Source of the DNA: Ciona savignyi | Lineage: Eukaryota; Chordata; Ascidiacea; Phlebobranchia; Cionidae | Direction: 5' to 3' | NCBI GenBank assembly: GCA_000149265.1 | Contig: CH002516.1 | Coordinates: 473,745-537,744 of the forward strand | Length of the DNA stretch: 64,000 bases | In this document: positions 35,013 through 47,341 of the stretch, in pieces | Numbering within the stretch: position 1 is the first letter of the stretch | Layout: each line of letters opens with the position of its first letter | The notes under the pieces: model-generated | Told to the model about the DNA's origin: nothing | Database searches by the model: none | Seen by the model: only the letters and a program-made list of their open reading frames with translations | Program-made: the position numbers and the translations under genes

Positions 35013-37747
35013 TGTGGGCTCGCTTTTTTTAGAGCTGGTTGCTTAAGGTTGGCTGAGCTAGATTCAGCTGGCTGCCTTACGGTCTCTGGCGAGCTGCGCA
35101 GTGGAAAGTCTATACGTTTACTCTCCACAGAACGCCTACCAAATATTATGGTAGCCACGATATTTAAAGTCTTGATCTCAAACTCGAAGTCTAACTCTTG
35201 ATTCAGTTTAGTAATATTTTGCGTCTTATTCAATATACGGTTTATTCGCCACTCAAGTTACTTGGTACGTTATTCAGAATGACGCCAGTTGTATAGTCTA
35301 AGGTACGTTATACCGCATGACGCAAGTTATCTCAAGTACGTTATATTATCTTGTTCAAATTTCCAAAATATATACGGCATTTACGAGGTGCGAGAAGTTT
35401 ACGTGCGAGACGTTTTACATCTACACGTTTTAATAACTGTGGGGATTTAGGTGGGAAAACTATGTTAAACACAAAGGCCCATACAAGGTAATAATTACGT
35501 AACGGGTAATAATATGTGAGAGTCGGAAAACTTCAAATGCAAAAATAAACAACGTAAAAACACAAAATATTTAAGAAATAAAATAAATTAAAACAAATAT
35601 AGATTATACGAAATGCTACAACTTCTCTTTTTTTCCACATTTTGTTAAGCTTGAGAATATAAAATCACGGTATCGTTGAGCATTTCGAATGTTCAGTCGA
35701 AATAACATCGAATAGATGTGGTGAACGATCTCCACGGAGTTTCGAGCATTTTACACGTTGATCCTGCAAATATACTAGAATAACCGGGTTGGGTGAATAA
35801 GTACAAAGCTATAATTGTGCAATCGTGCATTACAATATGGTGTCATGTATGTTAATACGTGATAAATGTTATCTAATATGTATAGGAAAAGTGTCATCTC
35901 ACATTCAAGGTAGCAACGCCACAATTTGCATCACATGAGCCATATTTCCATACTTTGCCAGCTAATAAACCAAGGCTTCAGGTGTATCACTTTCGAGTGA
36001 GCATGAAATAGGGACAGCGATGATCTCGCTATCGACGAAATCGCAATTAATAAAAAAACGCAAACACAAAAACCGAGCGAACTGTCATATAGGTTTTACG
36101 ACTCTTAACGAATAAGGGAAATAAACTCACGCGGATGTATTTCCATTAACGAACAAAAGCAAACAATCAATAAGCAGAACAGAAATCGTGTCTTGTCATT
36201 ACTGTGCAGTGTTTGTAAAAGTCTGTTTTACACACGAAATATATTCTAAACATCCGACACATTGACTGAGAGGCGATTAGACAATTAGACATCGCATTTA
36301 CATGCGGGGCGATTACCAAAGCTATACGGAAGTACGCTGGTATCATTTAATAAACTGTGCCGTTGTAAGGCGGGTACGCTCACTAATTTACACAGGCTGA
36401 ACGCAAACACGCGGGGCATAGGCGAACAGACTTAGCAGGATAAGACACAAAACTCGAGCCGCTGCTCAAAACGAGTATATAATCGCGTGAACGTGACGCA
36501 TAATTTGCGTGAGGCTATTAAAGGAAAACTAACACCTTGTCGGCGGTAACATTGAAAATGTGGCGCGAACGAACAAAACAAAGGTCGTTTGACGATGTAA
36601 ATGCGCCTAATATACCCGATGGGTTGGCGCAGCATGGCATCATTGACTTAAGCTCATGATAGCATAATCGTGAAAGCGTTACTGACCTTGTACAAGATGG
36701 AGTGCATGTAGCAATTGTTGAAGGCGCGTTTGCTCTTGGTGTTTGTAAGAAGTCTGTAGAGTGAAACACCGATATTATGCATTCTTGCAATAGCCTAGTA
36801 CCATTCAACCAAACCAGGAACACTAGTATTTGCAAACGTTGCAGACTAATAATTACATAAAGTATAAAAAATAATAATAAAACTTACAAAAAATAATCTA
36901 GAAGCTACAAAAATGATAATACAACCCTTTCATATTTCGTAAAGGGAACGTTGTCTTGCGTAATCTCTTCTTTCGTCGGCGGAGACGATGCTTATCAACT
37001 TGATTTGAATAGAGTGCGTTGTCTTTTTAGTCACCAACTTCGTCCAGCGAAAAGGGGCGTTTCTTACTTGATGCTTGAAGTTGCTTGTTTTTGAATTTTT
37101 GCTTCTTAAATAACTTGCGTTCGGCTACTCGTCGTTACCAATGCACGAATTGAAGTTGACGTCGGAAATTGTTCGTTTCGGTAAGGTGCGTGTCCATTAT
37201 CACGTCGGTCTCAACAATGTGGGCTCGATCTTTCTTAGAGCTGGTTGCTTAAGGTTGGCTGAGCTAGATTCAGCCGGCTGACTTACGGTCTCTGGCGAGC
37301 TGCGCAGTGGAAAGTCTATACGTTTACTCTCCACAAAACGCCTACCAAATATTATGGTAGCCACGATATTTAAAGTCTTGATCTCAAACTCGAAGTCCAT
37401 CTCTTGATTCAGTTTAGTAATATTTTGCGTCTTATTCAATATACGGTTTATTCGCCACTCAAGTTACTTAGTACGTTATTCAGCATGACGCCAGTTGTAT
37501 AGTCTAAGGTACGTTATACAGCATGACGCAAGTTATCTCAAGTACGTTATTGCAGGTTATTTTAGTAGGTTATATTATCTTATTCAAATTTCTAGAATAT
37601 ATATGGCATTTACAAGGTGCGAGAAGTTTACGTGCGAGACATCTACACGTTTTACAAACTTTACGTGTTTACATCTACATGTCTTACTAACTGTGGGGAA
37701 TTAGGTGGGAAAACTATGTAAACTATTTAAACAGCTAGAACACAAAG
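35013..37747 (+). mobile_element. Non-autonomous LTR-type element (old copy)
   Basis: Left LTR 35013-35620 (TGTGGGCTCG...), interior 35621-37217, right LTR from 37218 to about 37747. The interior is about 1.6 kb, related throughout to 47969-49568, and has no credible gag or pol, so the element would have needed another element's proteins (TRIM/LARD-like). It is more decayed than the copy at 47342 and looks incomplete. A 63-bp stretch found just before it (34949-35011) is repeated just after it (37748-37810). Confidence 0.75.
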
Positions 37748-37810
37748 TGTTACGGTTATTAATCTCAAAATTGTTGTATACGATTTCTATTATTTTCGTT
37801 GTTACCAAAA

Positions 37811-38329
37811 TCACCATGCGTTACGAATTGCTTTTTTATTTGTAGCAGTAATGTTTCACCTCGTTTAATTGCAATACTTCAATGTTTAAATCACTGTTAG
37901 GATTCCTAGCTATTGTGTAGCATTTTGCAATTGTGAAAGTGTCTAAGGTACTCTAACTGTTATGCTAAACTGCCTCTATTTGATTTGCTAACTGTGTATT
38001 CTATTAAATAAGGTTGATCGAATCGTGGTTGAACACCTCAGAAAGTTAGTCGTTTAGTCGCCATTGTTCATTCATGTACGTCACTGCACCTGAACTGTAT
38101 AATACACTTTTCTACAACTATGGTGATGTGTGTGATGGACAGCTACCGATTTGATCGACATACCACGACCATAGTGTCACGTAGGATACGGTTAAATTCT
38201 ATACTAAACTCTCTAATATAATTAAAACTAGTGTATTTACTTTTTATATCCAAAGTAAATATGGGTCCCATTTGGAAAAATGGGACATATATTGTTTTTG
38301 TCCGTTTTTTTTCGTCAAAGGTTTGACAT
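37811..38329. other. Non-coding stretch
   Basis: Intronic AT-rich DNA; no exon, terminal repeat or array recognised. Confidence 0.35.
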
Positions 38330-39080
38330 GCATGGCATGGTGCCGCGACATCTATCAGAAGGAGTAATGGAATCGCAATGAAAATTTGACATTTTTTAAA
38401 CAACATGGTCTAGATATACAGAAGCTAAAATGTTAGGCGATAAACTCGGGGGAATTCCCCTGGATCGTTAAAAACCAAAACGGTATTTTTCTAAAAAAAG
38501 CCTTTTTTGGTCATAGCGCTTAAACGGATGTTACAATTTAAATCAGATTTGGTGGAATGTAAGTGCATTAGTCACTAATTAAACACTTAAATGACATAAA
38601 AAATTACCCAGGTAAATACCCTAAAAATGGGATTTTGTTCTCAATTCATGATTATGACAGACATACCATGTCGCCCCGACATCTACCAGAAGGAGTAACG
38701 GAATCGCAATGAAAATTTGACATTTGTAAGAGAACATGGTCTAGATATGTAGAAACCAAAATTTTGGGTGATAAATTTAGAGGAATTACCCTTAGACGTT
38801 AAAAACCAAAACGCTATTTTTTCTAAAAAATTAGCCTTTTTTGGGCATAGCGCTTAAACGGCTGTTACAAATTTAACCAGATTTGGTGAAATGTAAGTGC
38901 ATTTAGTCACTGATTTAACACCTAGAAGAAATAGTAAAATTACCTAGGGAAATACCCCAAAAAATAAGATATGTTCTCAAATCATGATTGTGACAAGCAT
39001 GCCATGTCGCCCCGACATCTACCAAAGGAGTAATGAAATCGCAATGAAAATTGGACATTTGTAAGACAACATGGTCTAAA
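38330..39080. repeat. Satellite-like tandem repeat, period about 331-336 bp
   Basis: The box gacatctaccagaaggagta with ggaatcgcaatgaaaattt appears at 38347, 38678 and 39014, and intervening sequence (aaaaaccaaaacg, tcatagcgcttaaacgg, gtaagtgcat) repeats in step. Two full units and the start of a third. Lies in the intron between 39903 and the micro-exon. Confidence 0.85.
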
Positions 39081-39902
39081 TGTTCGTAATTTTAAGACGT
39101 TTATTCTTAATTTAACTAAACATGGAAAATAAGTTCGGTATGTTAACTATGGGACCCAAGAGTTTATGCTTGCAGAATCAAAAACTACATGCTCAGTGTA
39201 TAAAATACAAATTATGGTTAGGGACCCTGTAGCATGAATATAGGTTATACAACATGTGTTTTACAAATAGTGGTGGTTAAACACGTGGTTGACACTCTCT
39301 AGTTTTATATGTACTGCATATTAGCAATAAAACAATTGTATATGCTGATATTTTACGATATTAAACTCGTCCGACAAAAAACATAAAGTAAGAAAATAGC
39401 GCATACTCTATTCCTGAAAAACATGTTTTTTTTCGTACGAGAGAAAACGTGTCGTTTGCGTCAAAATCGGATTGGTGTGAATCGGCGCATAACAGACAAT
39501 GCGTTCTATTTGAAAAACGTCGGTCCGACACTACAAAAACGTTTTTTGTCGTTTTGGTGTGAATCTGGCCATGGTACCCATGCGTTCATGCTTGAAGAAA
39601 CAAAACTATGGCTTCTGGAATGTTGAATAACATGCATCTGAAGTGCACATATCTTGACTCGATTAACAAAAAACAATTGAGGCATAAACAAATGGTTTTG
39701 CGAGTTACCTTTAAATTTTGATATTCATTCCCCGTAAAAGTATATTCTTGTATGTTGATTATTGTAAAACAGATAAATATTGCAAACATTATCAACTAGA
39801 CAAAATAATGATGGGGAGAATTTCTCCGAGTGAACTGGTTTATTTCAACTCTTTATTTAACTCAATATTCAAACTATTGACGATCATAAACCAACAACTC
39901 AC

Positions 39903-40051
39903 CAAGTGTCTTAACATCAACAGGGGGAGGTCCCTGATATTGGTTGATGACAATGTCACCCTGCGCATTGTACTGTGTTGCACCGATCGGTTGTCCCTGC
40001 TCATCTACATTGGTGGAGTTGGATGTTGAAGGTTGGGTGCTCTGTGGAAGA
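39903..40051 (-). CDS. Probable N-terminal-side exon of the NLR gene
   Basis: On the minus strand, the acceptor taaccacag (exon from 40051; a second acceptor would start it at 40041) opens a frame reading LPQSTQPSTSNSTNVDEQG, then QPIGATQYNAQGDIVINQ and YQGPPPVDVKTL, ending in one base before the donor gtgagtt. The Ser/Thr-rich start and the G-x-x-QY-A-QGDIVINQ pattern have the look of real protein, and the phase (1) is what the micro-exon and NACHT exon need: DVKTL joins QVLNET and AKELKQKLIV. No named fold is recognised; it could be a linker between an N-terminal effector domain and the NACHT module. Upstream exons were not found; the border of the 40.08-43.0 kb duplication lies just beyond. 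Confidence 0.6.
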
Positions 40052-40596
40052 CTGTGGTTACGAATATTGGGTTCTTGTGTTCGTTTCTTTCACACTTTTA
40101 ATTGATTTTATTTTCCCGTTGCTATTTTAACTCGCACGTTTTTATTATCTCTCTAGTAATCACGTGATTAACGTTGACGTCAGTGCAGTGCTGATTTCGG
40201 TGCTGGTGTTGTACCCGCAAGAATTTAGTTCCCAAAACAAGAATCATGCACTAAGACCAACGGGCCCCGCTTGGATTTTAGTTTCCGCTTGGATTTTTAA
40301 CGATTCGTATGTATTTTTATTACGAATATTTTATACCAAATGTATGTGCGTGTATTAATAGGTGTGATTTTAGTAAAGCTAAAACGTATTAAGCCCTAAT
40401 GATTGGTCCAACGGTAAGCCGTTAAGACAGTGTCCTGAACCACTAGAGAATCTGTAACACCAGGTAACCCGATTAATATAAGGATCACCATTTAAAACTG
40501 AGCTAGCTTTGACCATCATCCCGGGTGTGAAACATAAAAATATTGAAAAACTGTTAAGTTGAATACTTTTCTTAGTTAAAGTAGAGTTGAAAAGGA

Positions 40597-40808
40597 CAAT
40601 TGAAGCAAAAAATTAAGCAAACGACGGAAACACAGCAACGCATAACAGAGGAATTGGCGAAAACACGGGAAGCAAATACTTCGAAGTCATCGTTTACTTT
40701 AATTTATGACGATGTATTGCAAGTCGACGATAATGCTTCTCGGATCTAAATTACAACGTTGACTACGTAACAATCAAACCGAGGAACTCCCTTGTACTAA
40801 CCGTCACG
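40597..40808 (+). pseudogene. Unassigned short coding-like ORF, copy 1 (interrupted)
   Basis: Counterpart of 45553-45765. Reads QTTETQQRITEELAKTREA and SSFTLIYDDVLQVDDN before the frame is lost, then the copy-2 ending DYVTIKP-NSLVLTVT can still be seen in another frame. No start codon or family recognised; origin unknown. Confidence 0.3.
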
Positions 40809-41599
40809 TGACCTCATTAACCAGACATTCTTAATTCGGGTTTTCTTAATTTAAATGTAGAGTTTCTCGTTTAGTTCTAGTTTGGACAAACACAACCCGT
40901 TCCCAAACCAGAAAAAAAAATTAATTAAAATAACCCGTTTAACCAAGAAAATTTCTTAAATGGTATTTTACAAGAGGTATCTTCTATATTTGTTACATGT
41001 GGAAGCAGCATATGTTAGGTTCCGGTACAACTTAACGTCTTATAATGCAGTCTGCTGGTTTGTCGTCTATTTGGTGGAGGGTCGCTGTGAGCCAGAGAGT
41101 AGCATATAGCCATGTGTCTACATATGGAGTCGGTACGAAGATCTATCGAATAGCTATAGGCGGCATCGGATCCTTGAACTTGGTCCAGGTCAGTCAGACC
41201 AATTTTGAATCAACCTGTCCCCACAATACTACACCAGGTTATAAATATTTGAACAAAACAAATTAATTTAAGTTCATTACCAGATGCCGTGATATCAATA
41301 TCGACTTTGTTTCCACAGGTAATCCATGATATCAGGGTTAAAATGTGAAAATAACAAGTTTTAAACCAGCACTAATAATACATGTTACACACTGTGATAT
41401 AACAATACATATGTATATTGTGACATAACAATAGTCATTCATTATGATCTCGCAACAATGTACATTATTGTTTCGCCAAAGTGGCTTTAAAAGTTAATAA
41501 ACCACGTTTAATTCGGTTTGAATTCATGTATAAACAGTTTCATCCTAACGGATTTTATTACTTACATGATATATTGCATGTGTGATATTAAGATGTGTA

Positions 41600-41810
41600 G
41601 TTTTCACTATGCCACTACTGGGAGCGGATTTGCTACGAGCGCATGGCTTATTGGTGGACTTCAAGAGCAAAAGGTTAATCAAGGTAAAAACGTTTGTTAG
41701 CACTCCAATCTCCACGATGCCACAATCAGCGCCGCGCCTAAACGTCACCAAAGTTCTTTTACCTAGAAATATAAAACGCGGAAAAACGGGAAGACGGAAG
41801 TGAAAAGTTA
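41600..41810 (+). mobile_element. Ty3/gypsy fragment (fossil)
   Basis: Contains the word LLGADLLRAHGLLVDFKSKR, which fits the protease-to-reverse-transcriptase junction region (LGADFL-x-x-x-LLVD-x-x-x-x-L) of Ty3/gypsy elements. Only about 200 bp remain; no LTR or other part is nearby. Present only in copy 1 of the duplication. Confidence 0.65.
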
Positions 41811-43016
41811 AACACCTTAACAAGGGGCTACGGTCCTAAAAATTACAGAATTTTTTAATTGAAAGGTGCTCTTTCGAATGATAATTTTTGATTTGAAAAA
41901 AAATGTAAAATATTAATATCGAATATGAATATTATTAATATTCACGCATTTATGGAGTTTTCGCCAATTATTTCTTTGGATATGTTGTAGCCCTTATAAA
42001 TACCTTCAATGTAATGTATAGTTTATATACGATAACCGCGGGAAAGCTATATGCACGAAGCGTCTGAACATTCATAACTCGCTTTACAGAGGGGTGCATT
42101 GGAAGATGCTGCGGTTTTTTTATCCAGATGGACATTTATAGAGTTTTCGCCAATTATTCCTTTGGATATGTTGTAGCCCTTATAAATACCTTTTTAAGTT
42201 TTAAACCAGCACTAATAATACATGTTACACATTGTGATATAACAATACATGTGTATATTGTGACATAACAATAGACATTCATTATGATTACGCAACAATG
42301 TGCATTATTGTTGCAACAAATGACTTTGAAAGTTAATAAACCACGTTTAATTCGGTTTAAATTCATGTTTAAACAATTTCCTTCTAACTGATTTTATTAC
42401 TTACATGACATATAGCATGTGTGATATTAAGATGTGTATTTCCCCACGTGTTCCAACCAATATTAGTATTAGCAGAATGCTGACGAAGTGCGATGTAAGT
42501 AGGAAAAGGTGAAAAATATTTATTTTCCAAACTCACTCGAATAATGATTTATCGCTTTCCTAATAACAGTCTGCCTCTCGTCACGTGACCATTGTGGAAA
42601 AGTTTCAACCCAACAAATGTCGGCTGCAACCAGTCTTCGCTGACTGGCTTCATAAAATATACTCCAAAGATTATTAATGGATCAGAGTAAATTAAGAAAA
42701 TCAAAAGTGAATAGTGTACAAGCGAGTGTTTATCATATTTACTCGGTCGCGTTTTAATGACTGAAACAAGATTAAAAATACCACAATTCTGGACTTGCTG
42801 TATATTTCTGAATCCTCGTTGTGCTAGATATGCATTAACATATTTCACGTGTTCGTTATTTGGTAAGAAGAATGCAGAACAACCGTAGTTACATAAATGG
42901 CGAAAACCAACGACACTCACTAGAAATAAGAGCTAAATATGAATCGCATCATGTTAATTCATTCTCGTTTTATACAAGGAATACGAAATCGCATTCATTA
43001 TGACCATTGTTTATAC

Positions 43017-43541
43017 CAGCGGTTCTTAAACTGGGGTCCGCGGTCTTTTTGGGTCCGCGAGATAATTTTCTGGGACCGCGAAGCACCTTCCAAAAAATTA
43101 AAACGACGCTCATGAAGAAAAAAAATTGTGTAAAATTAATTTTTCACGCAACTTTTCTTCCAATCAACTTAACAACCACAATTTGTCATGGAAGCTTACA
43201 GGCTACATATAGGCATTTATGACATCACAAAAAGCTATTTAAAGTCACATTAGTGGAATTCAAAAGTACCAACAAGCCTATCTGAGATTGCAGAACTCCT
43301 ACTATAGTAGGAAATAGTACAACTTATCCTTTTATAGTAGGAGTAAACATTTGAAAAAAATGCCAAGATCAGAGGCGTCTCGTTTTTCCTTAAGCCATGC
43401 ATCCGGGTTAATATGTTTTGTTTTAGAAATTTAACGTTGCTAAATTTTTTGTTTTATCTCCCTATTTTTCAAGGGTACCGTCATTTAAAAAAATACCAGG
43501 GGACCGTTGCGTAATTTTTTAAACAAGTTTGAGAACCGCTG
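43017..43541. mobile_element. hAT-type MITE, 525 bp
   Basis: CAGCGGTTCTTAAACTGG at the left and its complement (gtttgagaaccgctg) at the right, with the perfect 8-bp duplication GTTTATAC at 43009-43016 and 43542-43549. The interior has gtccgcgg boxes. It marks the right end of duplication copy 1 and is absent from copy 2. Confidence 0.92.
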
Positions 43542-43549
43542 GTTTATAC

Positions 43550-44280
43550 AAAAGCATTAATCGAGTATACATTTAGTAGGATAGATGCACTATCACGTGA
43601 TTGTAACAACTACGTCACAATAAGTTTAAGATAATCATTGTTTACACGTAATATCCATTCCCAGGTTAAACAACGCAATGTTTAACTTCACTGCCTTAAA
43701 GCGGAGAAGGACATGAGATGAATAGGGAATCAAAGTCTTCGCTTTGGAGTTCGGCCGTTACACAGGTTAAACGCGATCAGAATTGATACCTCGCAGTTAT
43801 AGCTCAAACTGTGTACATTGTATGTGTGTGTGTTACAATGTGTTATCTCCGTGCCTTTACATTGTGCGTTGATTACCACGTGATGGCCACGTGACCAACG
43901 CTAATGATAATTACCTGTCGCTGTTGATCCTTCCCGCTCAAAACCGTTAGACGTTACCGCCTATTTCTTATATATAACCGTTAGAATGCAATGATTTGAG
44001 TTAGTTGTGTTGAATGGGTTTTATACTGCTTACCGCCAATACAAGCATATTATACACGACCTTGGGAGCTCACTACAGGTTATCGAGAACTTCATCTAAT
44101 AACTGTAACATTGACGCATTCACAAATAAATTACCTAGATTTGTTTATATGTTAAAGCGGCGTATTCTAGGTTTCAGATAAGCATAGTATAGTTGGGCTG
44201 CCTTCTAGTATGCATGAGCAGGGTTTGCCTAATACATAATGTTGTGTGTACAATGTCATTTCTATCTTAAAAAATTAAAG
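43550..44280. other. Non-coding stretch
   Basis: No exon or terminal repeat recognised. Several cacgtg-containing words (around 43595, 43878-43892) occur but mean little alone. Confidence 0.35.
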
Positions 44281-44281
44281 T

Positions 44282-44402
44282 TAACAGGATAAATCGACGT
44301 ACAGGCGATGGTATGATAAGCGCAAGCAGCGCAGATCCCGAAGCGAGTGGTGAATCAGCTATCGCATGTCCGGTAGTTGGCGCAGCTGAGCAATTACACG
44401 GT
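44282..44402. repeat. Dispersed repeat with core taagcgcaagcagcgca
   Basis: The pattern aggcgatggtatgataagcg, caagcagcgcagatcc, gaagcgagtggtgaatc, ggtggcgca recurs at about 50840-51030, 53060-53250, 54010-54095 and 54165-54290. Several copies lie next to the tRNA-derived SINE, so the two may form one composite element. Confidence 0.6.
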
Positions 44403-44407
44403 TCCAT

Positions 44408-44702
44408 GACAACTGAACCCCTTACAACTGAACCCCTTACAACTGAACCCTTACAACTGAACCCCTACAACTGAACCCTTACAACTGAACCCTTTACAAC
44501 TGAACCCCTACAATTAAGCCCCTTACAACTGAACTCCTTTTAACTGAACCCCTTTAAACTGTGAACCCCTTTACAACTGATCCCATTTCAATTGAACCTC
44601 TTTACAACTGACCCCCCTTTTCAATTAAAAGCGTTCGGTTAAAAGGGGTTCAGTTGTAAAGGGGTTCAGTTGTAGGGGCTCAGTTGTAAGGGTTTCAGTT
44701 GA
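44408..44702. repeat. 15-bp minisatellite that turns into its own inverse
   Basis: From 44408 to about 44620 the unit caactgaaccccttA repeats roughly 14 times with small length changes; from about 44632 to 44702 the complement (ggggttcagttgtaa) repeats about four times. The two halves can pair as a long imperfect hairpin. Confidence 0.85.
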
Positions 44703-44739
44703 CTGGTCACCCAATTACACAGTTAATTGAATTTAAAGT

Positions 44740-44857
44740 CAACTGAGTACGGTCGTGAGGCGAAATGATTAACATGACCGATACACATACCTATTCCTAT
44801 ACAAAAACGACCCGAGTAACTAGCCCACCATGGGTTCGAAACTTTGGTAAAGAAGTT
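44740..44857 (+). mobile_element. tRNA-derived SINE
   Basis: Head tacggtcgtgaggcgaaatg with attaacatgaccg (A-box side, Ser/Leu-tRNA-like), then agcccaccatgggttcgaaac (B box GGGTTCGAAAC). Same family as 53866-54000. Confidence 0.7.
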
Positions 44858-45080
44858 AAGTGACGCTGTTATAGGTGGTTTCCCTCATACATTCGACGTC
44901 ATACTTTGATTCGTGCGCTTCGCATTCCATGTATGAACGAGATAACTTTGTACAGACGAATTGTAACCAATAAACTCTACTCGAATATATACAATTATCA
45001 GATATTATTAATCAAGCACACTCTAATAAAACATATAATTAACCACAAAATATACAACCACAATTATATAACACATTTAG

Positions 45081-47341
45081 TTCGTTTCCTTCATACTTTT
45101 AACTGGTTTTATTTTCGCGTTGCTATTTTAACTCGCACGTTTTTATTATCTCTCCGGTAATCACGTGATTAACGTTGACGTCAGTGCAGTGTTTATTTCC
45201 GTGCTGGTGTTGTCCGCGCAATTTGTGTCCAAAGAATTTAGTTCCCGCTTGGATTTTTACGATTCGTATGTATTTTTGTTACGAATCTTTTATACCAGAT
45301 TTATGTGCATGTTTTAATAGTTGTGATTTAATTAAGCTAAAACGTATCAATTCGTAGTAATTAGTCCAACGGTAAATAAGACAGCGTCCTGAACCACTAG
45401 AGAATCTGTAACACCAGGTAACCCGATTAATATAAGGATCACCATTTATAAACTGAGCTAGCTTTGACCACATCCCGGGTGTAAAACTTAAAAATATTGA
45501 AAAACTATTAAGTTGAATACTTTCTTAGTTAAAGTAGAGTTGAAATGGACAATTGAAGCAAATAATTAACCAGACGACGGAAACACAGCAACACATAACA
45601 GAGGAATTGACGAAAACACGGGAAGCAAATACTTCGAAGTCATCGTTTACTTTAATTTATGACGATATATTGCAAGTCGACGATAATTGCTTCTCGGATC
45701 TAAATCACAACGTTGACTACGTAACAATCAAACCGGGGAACTCCCTTGTGCTAACCGTCACGTGACCGCATTACCCAGACATTCTTAATTCGGGTTTTCT
45801 CGATTTAAAAATCCAGTTTCTCGTTTAGTTCTAGTTTAGGAAATAAACAACCGTTTCGAACCAGAAAAACACAATTTTAATTCAAATAACCCGTTTAGCC
45901 AATCCTCCCAGTGGTATATGCAGTAAACATAAATACACTATTATTATGCTAAAAAAGATGTAACAACTTAAAATTATATATTAAGGAATCTAAATACGAA
46001 CGAAAGAGATTGGAAAATTAATAAATTTAACTTTTAGGGGTATTTGGTATTAGCTAATGTGTATCAGATATGCAGTGGCAGGATTTGACATGTGACTGAC
46101 ACCTATTAATCAGCATATTTTAATATTCTGCTTAGTCACAAGAGGTATCTCCTATATTTGTTCTATATGGAAGCAAATATGTTAGGTTCCGGTGCAACTT
46201 AACGTCTTATAATGCAGTCTGCTGGTTTGTCGTCTATTTGGTGGAGGGTCGCTGTGAGCCAGAGAGTAGCATATAGCCATGTGTCTACATATGGGGTCGG
46301 TACGGAGATCTATCGAATAGCTATAGGCGGCATCGGATCCTAGAACTTGGTCCCGGTCAGTCAGACCAATTTTGAATAACCTGTCCCCACAATTCTACAC
46401 CAGGTTATAAATATTCGGACAAAACAAATTAATTTAAGTTCATTACCAGATGCCGTGATATCAATATCGACTTTGTTTCCACAGGTAATCCATGATATCA
46501 GGGTTAAAATGTGAAAATAATAAGTTTTAAACCAGCACTAATAACACATGTTACACATTGTGATATAACAATACATATGTATATTGTGACATAACAATAG
46601 TCATTCATTACCATTACGCAACAATGCGCATTATTATTGCAACAAATGGCTTTGAAAGTTAATAAACCACGTTTAATTCGGTTTGAATTCATGTTTAAAC
46701 AATTTCCTCCTAACTGATTTTATTACTTACATGACATATTGCATGTGTAATATTAAGATGTGTATTTTCCCACACGTTCCAACCAATATTAGTATTAGCA
46801 GAATGCTGACTAAGTGCGATGTAAGTAGTAAAAAGTGGAAAATATTTATTTTCCAAACTCACTCGAATATTGATTTATCGCTTTCCTAATAACAGTCTGC
46901 CTCTCGTCACGTGACCATTGTGGAAAGTTTCAACCCAACAAATGTCGGCTGCAACCAGTCTTCGCTGACTGGCTTCATAAAATATACTCCAAAGATTATT
47001 AATGATCAGAGTAAATTAAGAAAATCAAAAGTGAATAGTGTACAAGCGAGTGTTTATCATGTTTACTCGGCCGCGTTTTAATACCTGAACTAAAATTCAA
47101 AATACTACAATTCTGGACTTGCTGTATATTTCTCTAATCATCGTTGTGCTAGATGTGCATTAACATATACCACGTGTTAGTTATTTGGTAGAAAGAATGC
47201 AGAACAGTCGTAGTTACATAAACTGCAAAAACCAACGACACGTAATAGAAATAAGAGCTAAATATGAACCACCACATCATGTTAATACATTCTAGTTTTA
47301 TACAAGGGATACGAAATCGCATTCATTATGTTCATTAGACG
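45081..47341. repeat. Older segmental duplication, copy 2
   Basis: Second copy of 40079-43008. It ends exactly where the LTR-type element at 47342 is inserted; sequence after 50197 continues the original site. No supported gene beyond the short ORF at 45553-45765. Confidence 0.8.
45553..45765 (+). CDS. Unassigned short coding-like ORF, copy 2
   Basis: An open frame of about 70 codons: QTTETQQHITEELTKTREA, SSFTLIYDDILQVDDN, SDLNHNVDYVTIKPGN, ending SLVLTVT and a stop. The charged helical first half and the beta-like second half look like protein rather than chance, but there is no ATG in frame after the upstream stop and no clear acceptor. It may be the tail exon of a gene or a piece of an element. 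The copy at 40597-40808 has lost the frame, arguing against strong constraint. Confidence 0.3.
   Translation: MKQIINQTTETQQHITEELTKTREANTSKSSFTLIYDDILQVDDNCFSDLNHNVDYVTIKPGNSLVLTVT

Larger units (their letters stand above)
40079..43008. repeat. Older segmental duplication, copy 1
   Basis: Matches 45081-47341 in the same orientation with clear divergence (several per cent plus indels), so it is older than blocks A and B. Copy 1 contains an extra segment (about 41596-42194) bracketed by a repeat of about 245 bp (41340-41595 and 42195-42440); copy 2 has that repeat once. The extra segment includes a Ty3/gypsy fragment. Confidence 0.8.

Noticed and set aside
38143-38406. 87-residue minus-strand ORF with a signal-peptide-like start
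   Set aside because: It overlaps the satellite, whose other units do not keep the frame.
41045-41266. 73-residue plus-strand ORF, with a copy near 46211
   Set aside because: The copy in the second duplicate is interrupted, and differences do not favour silent sites; duplicated non-coding DNA is more likely.
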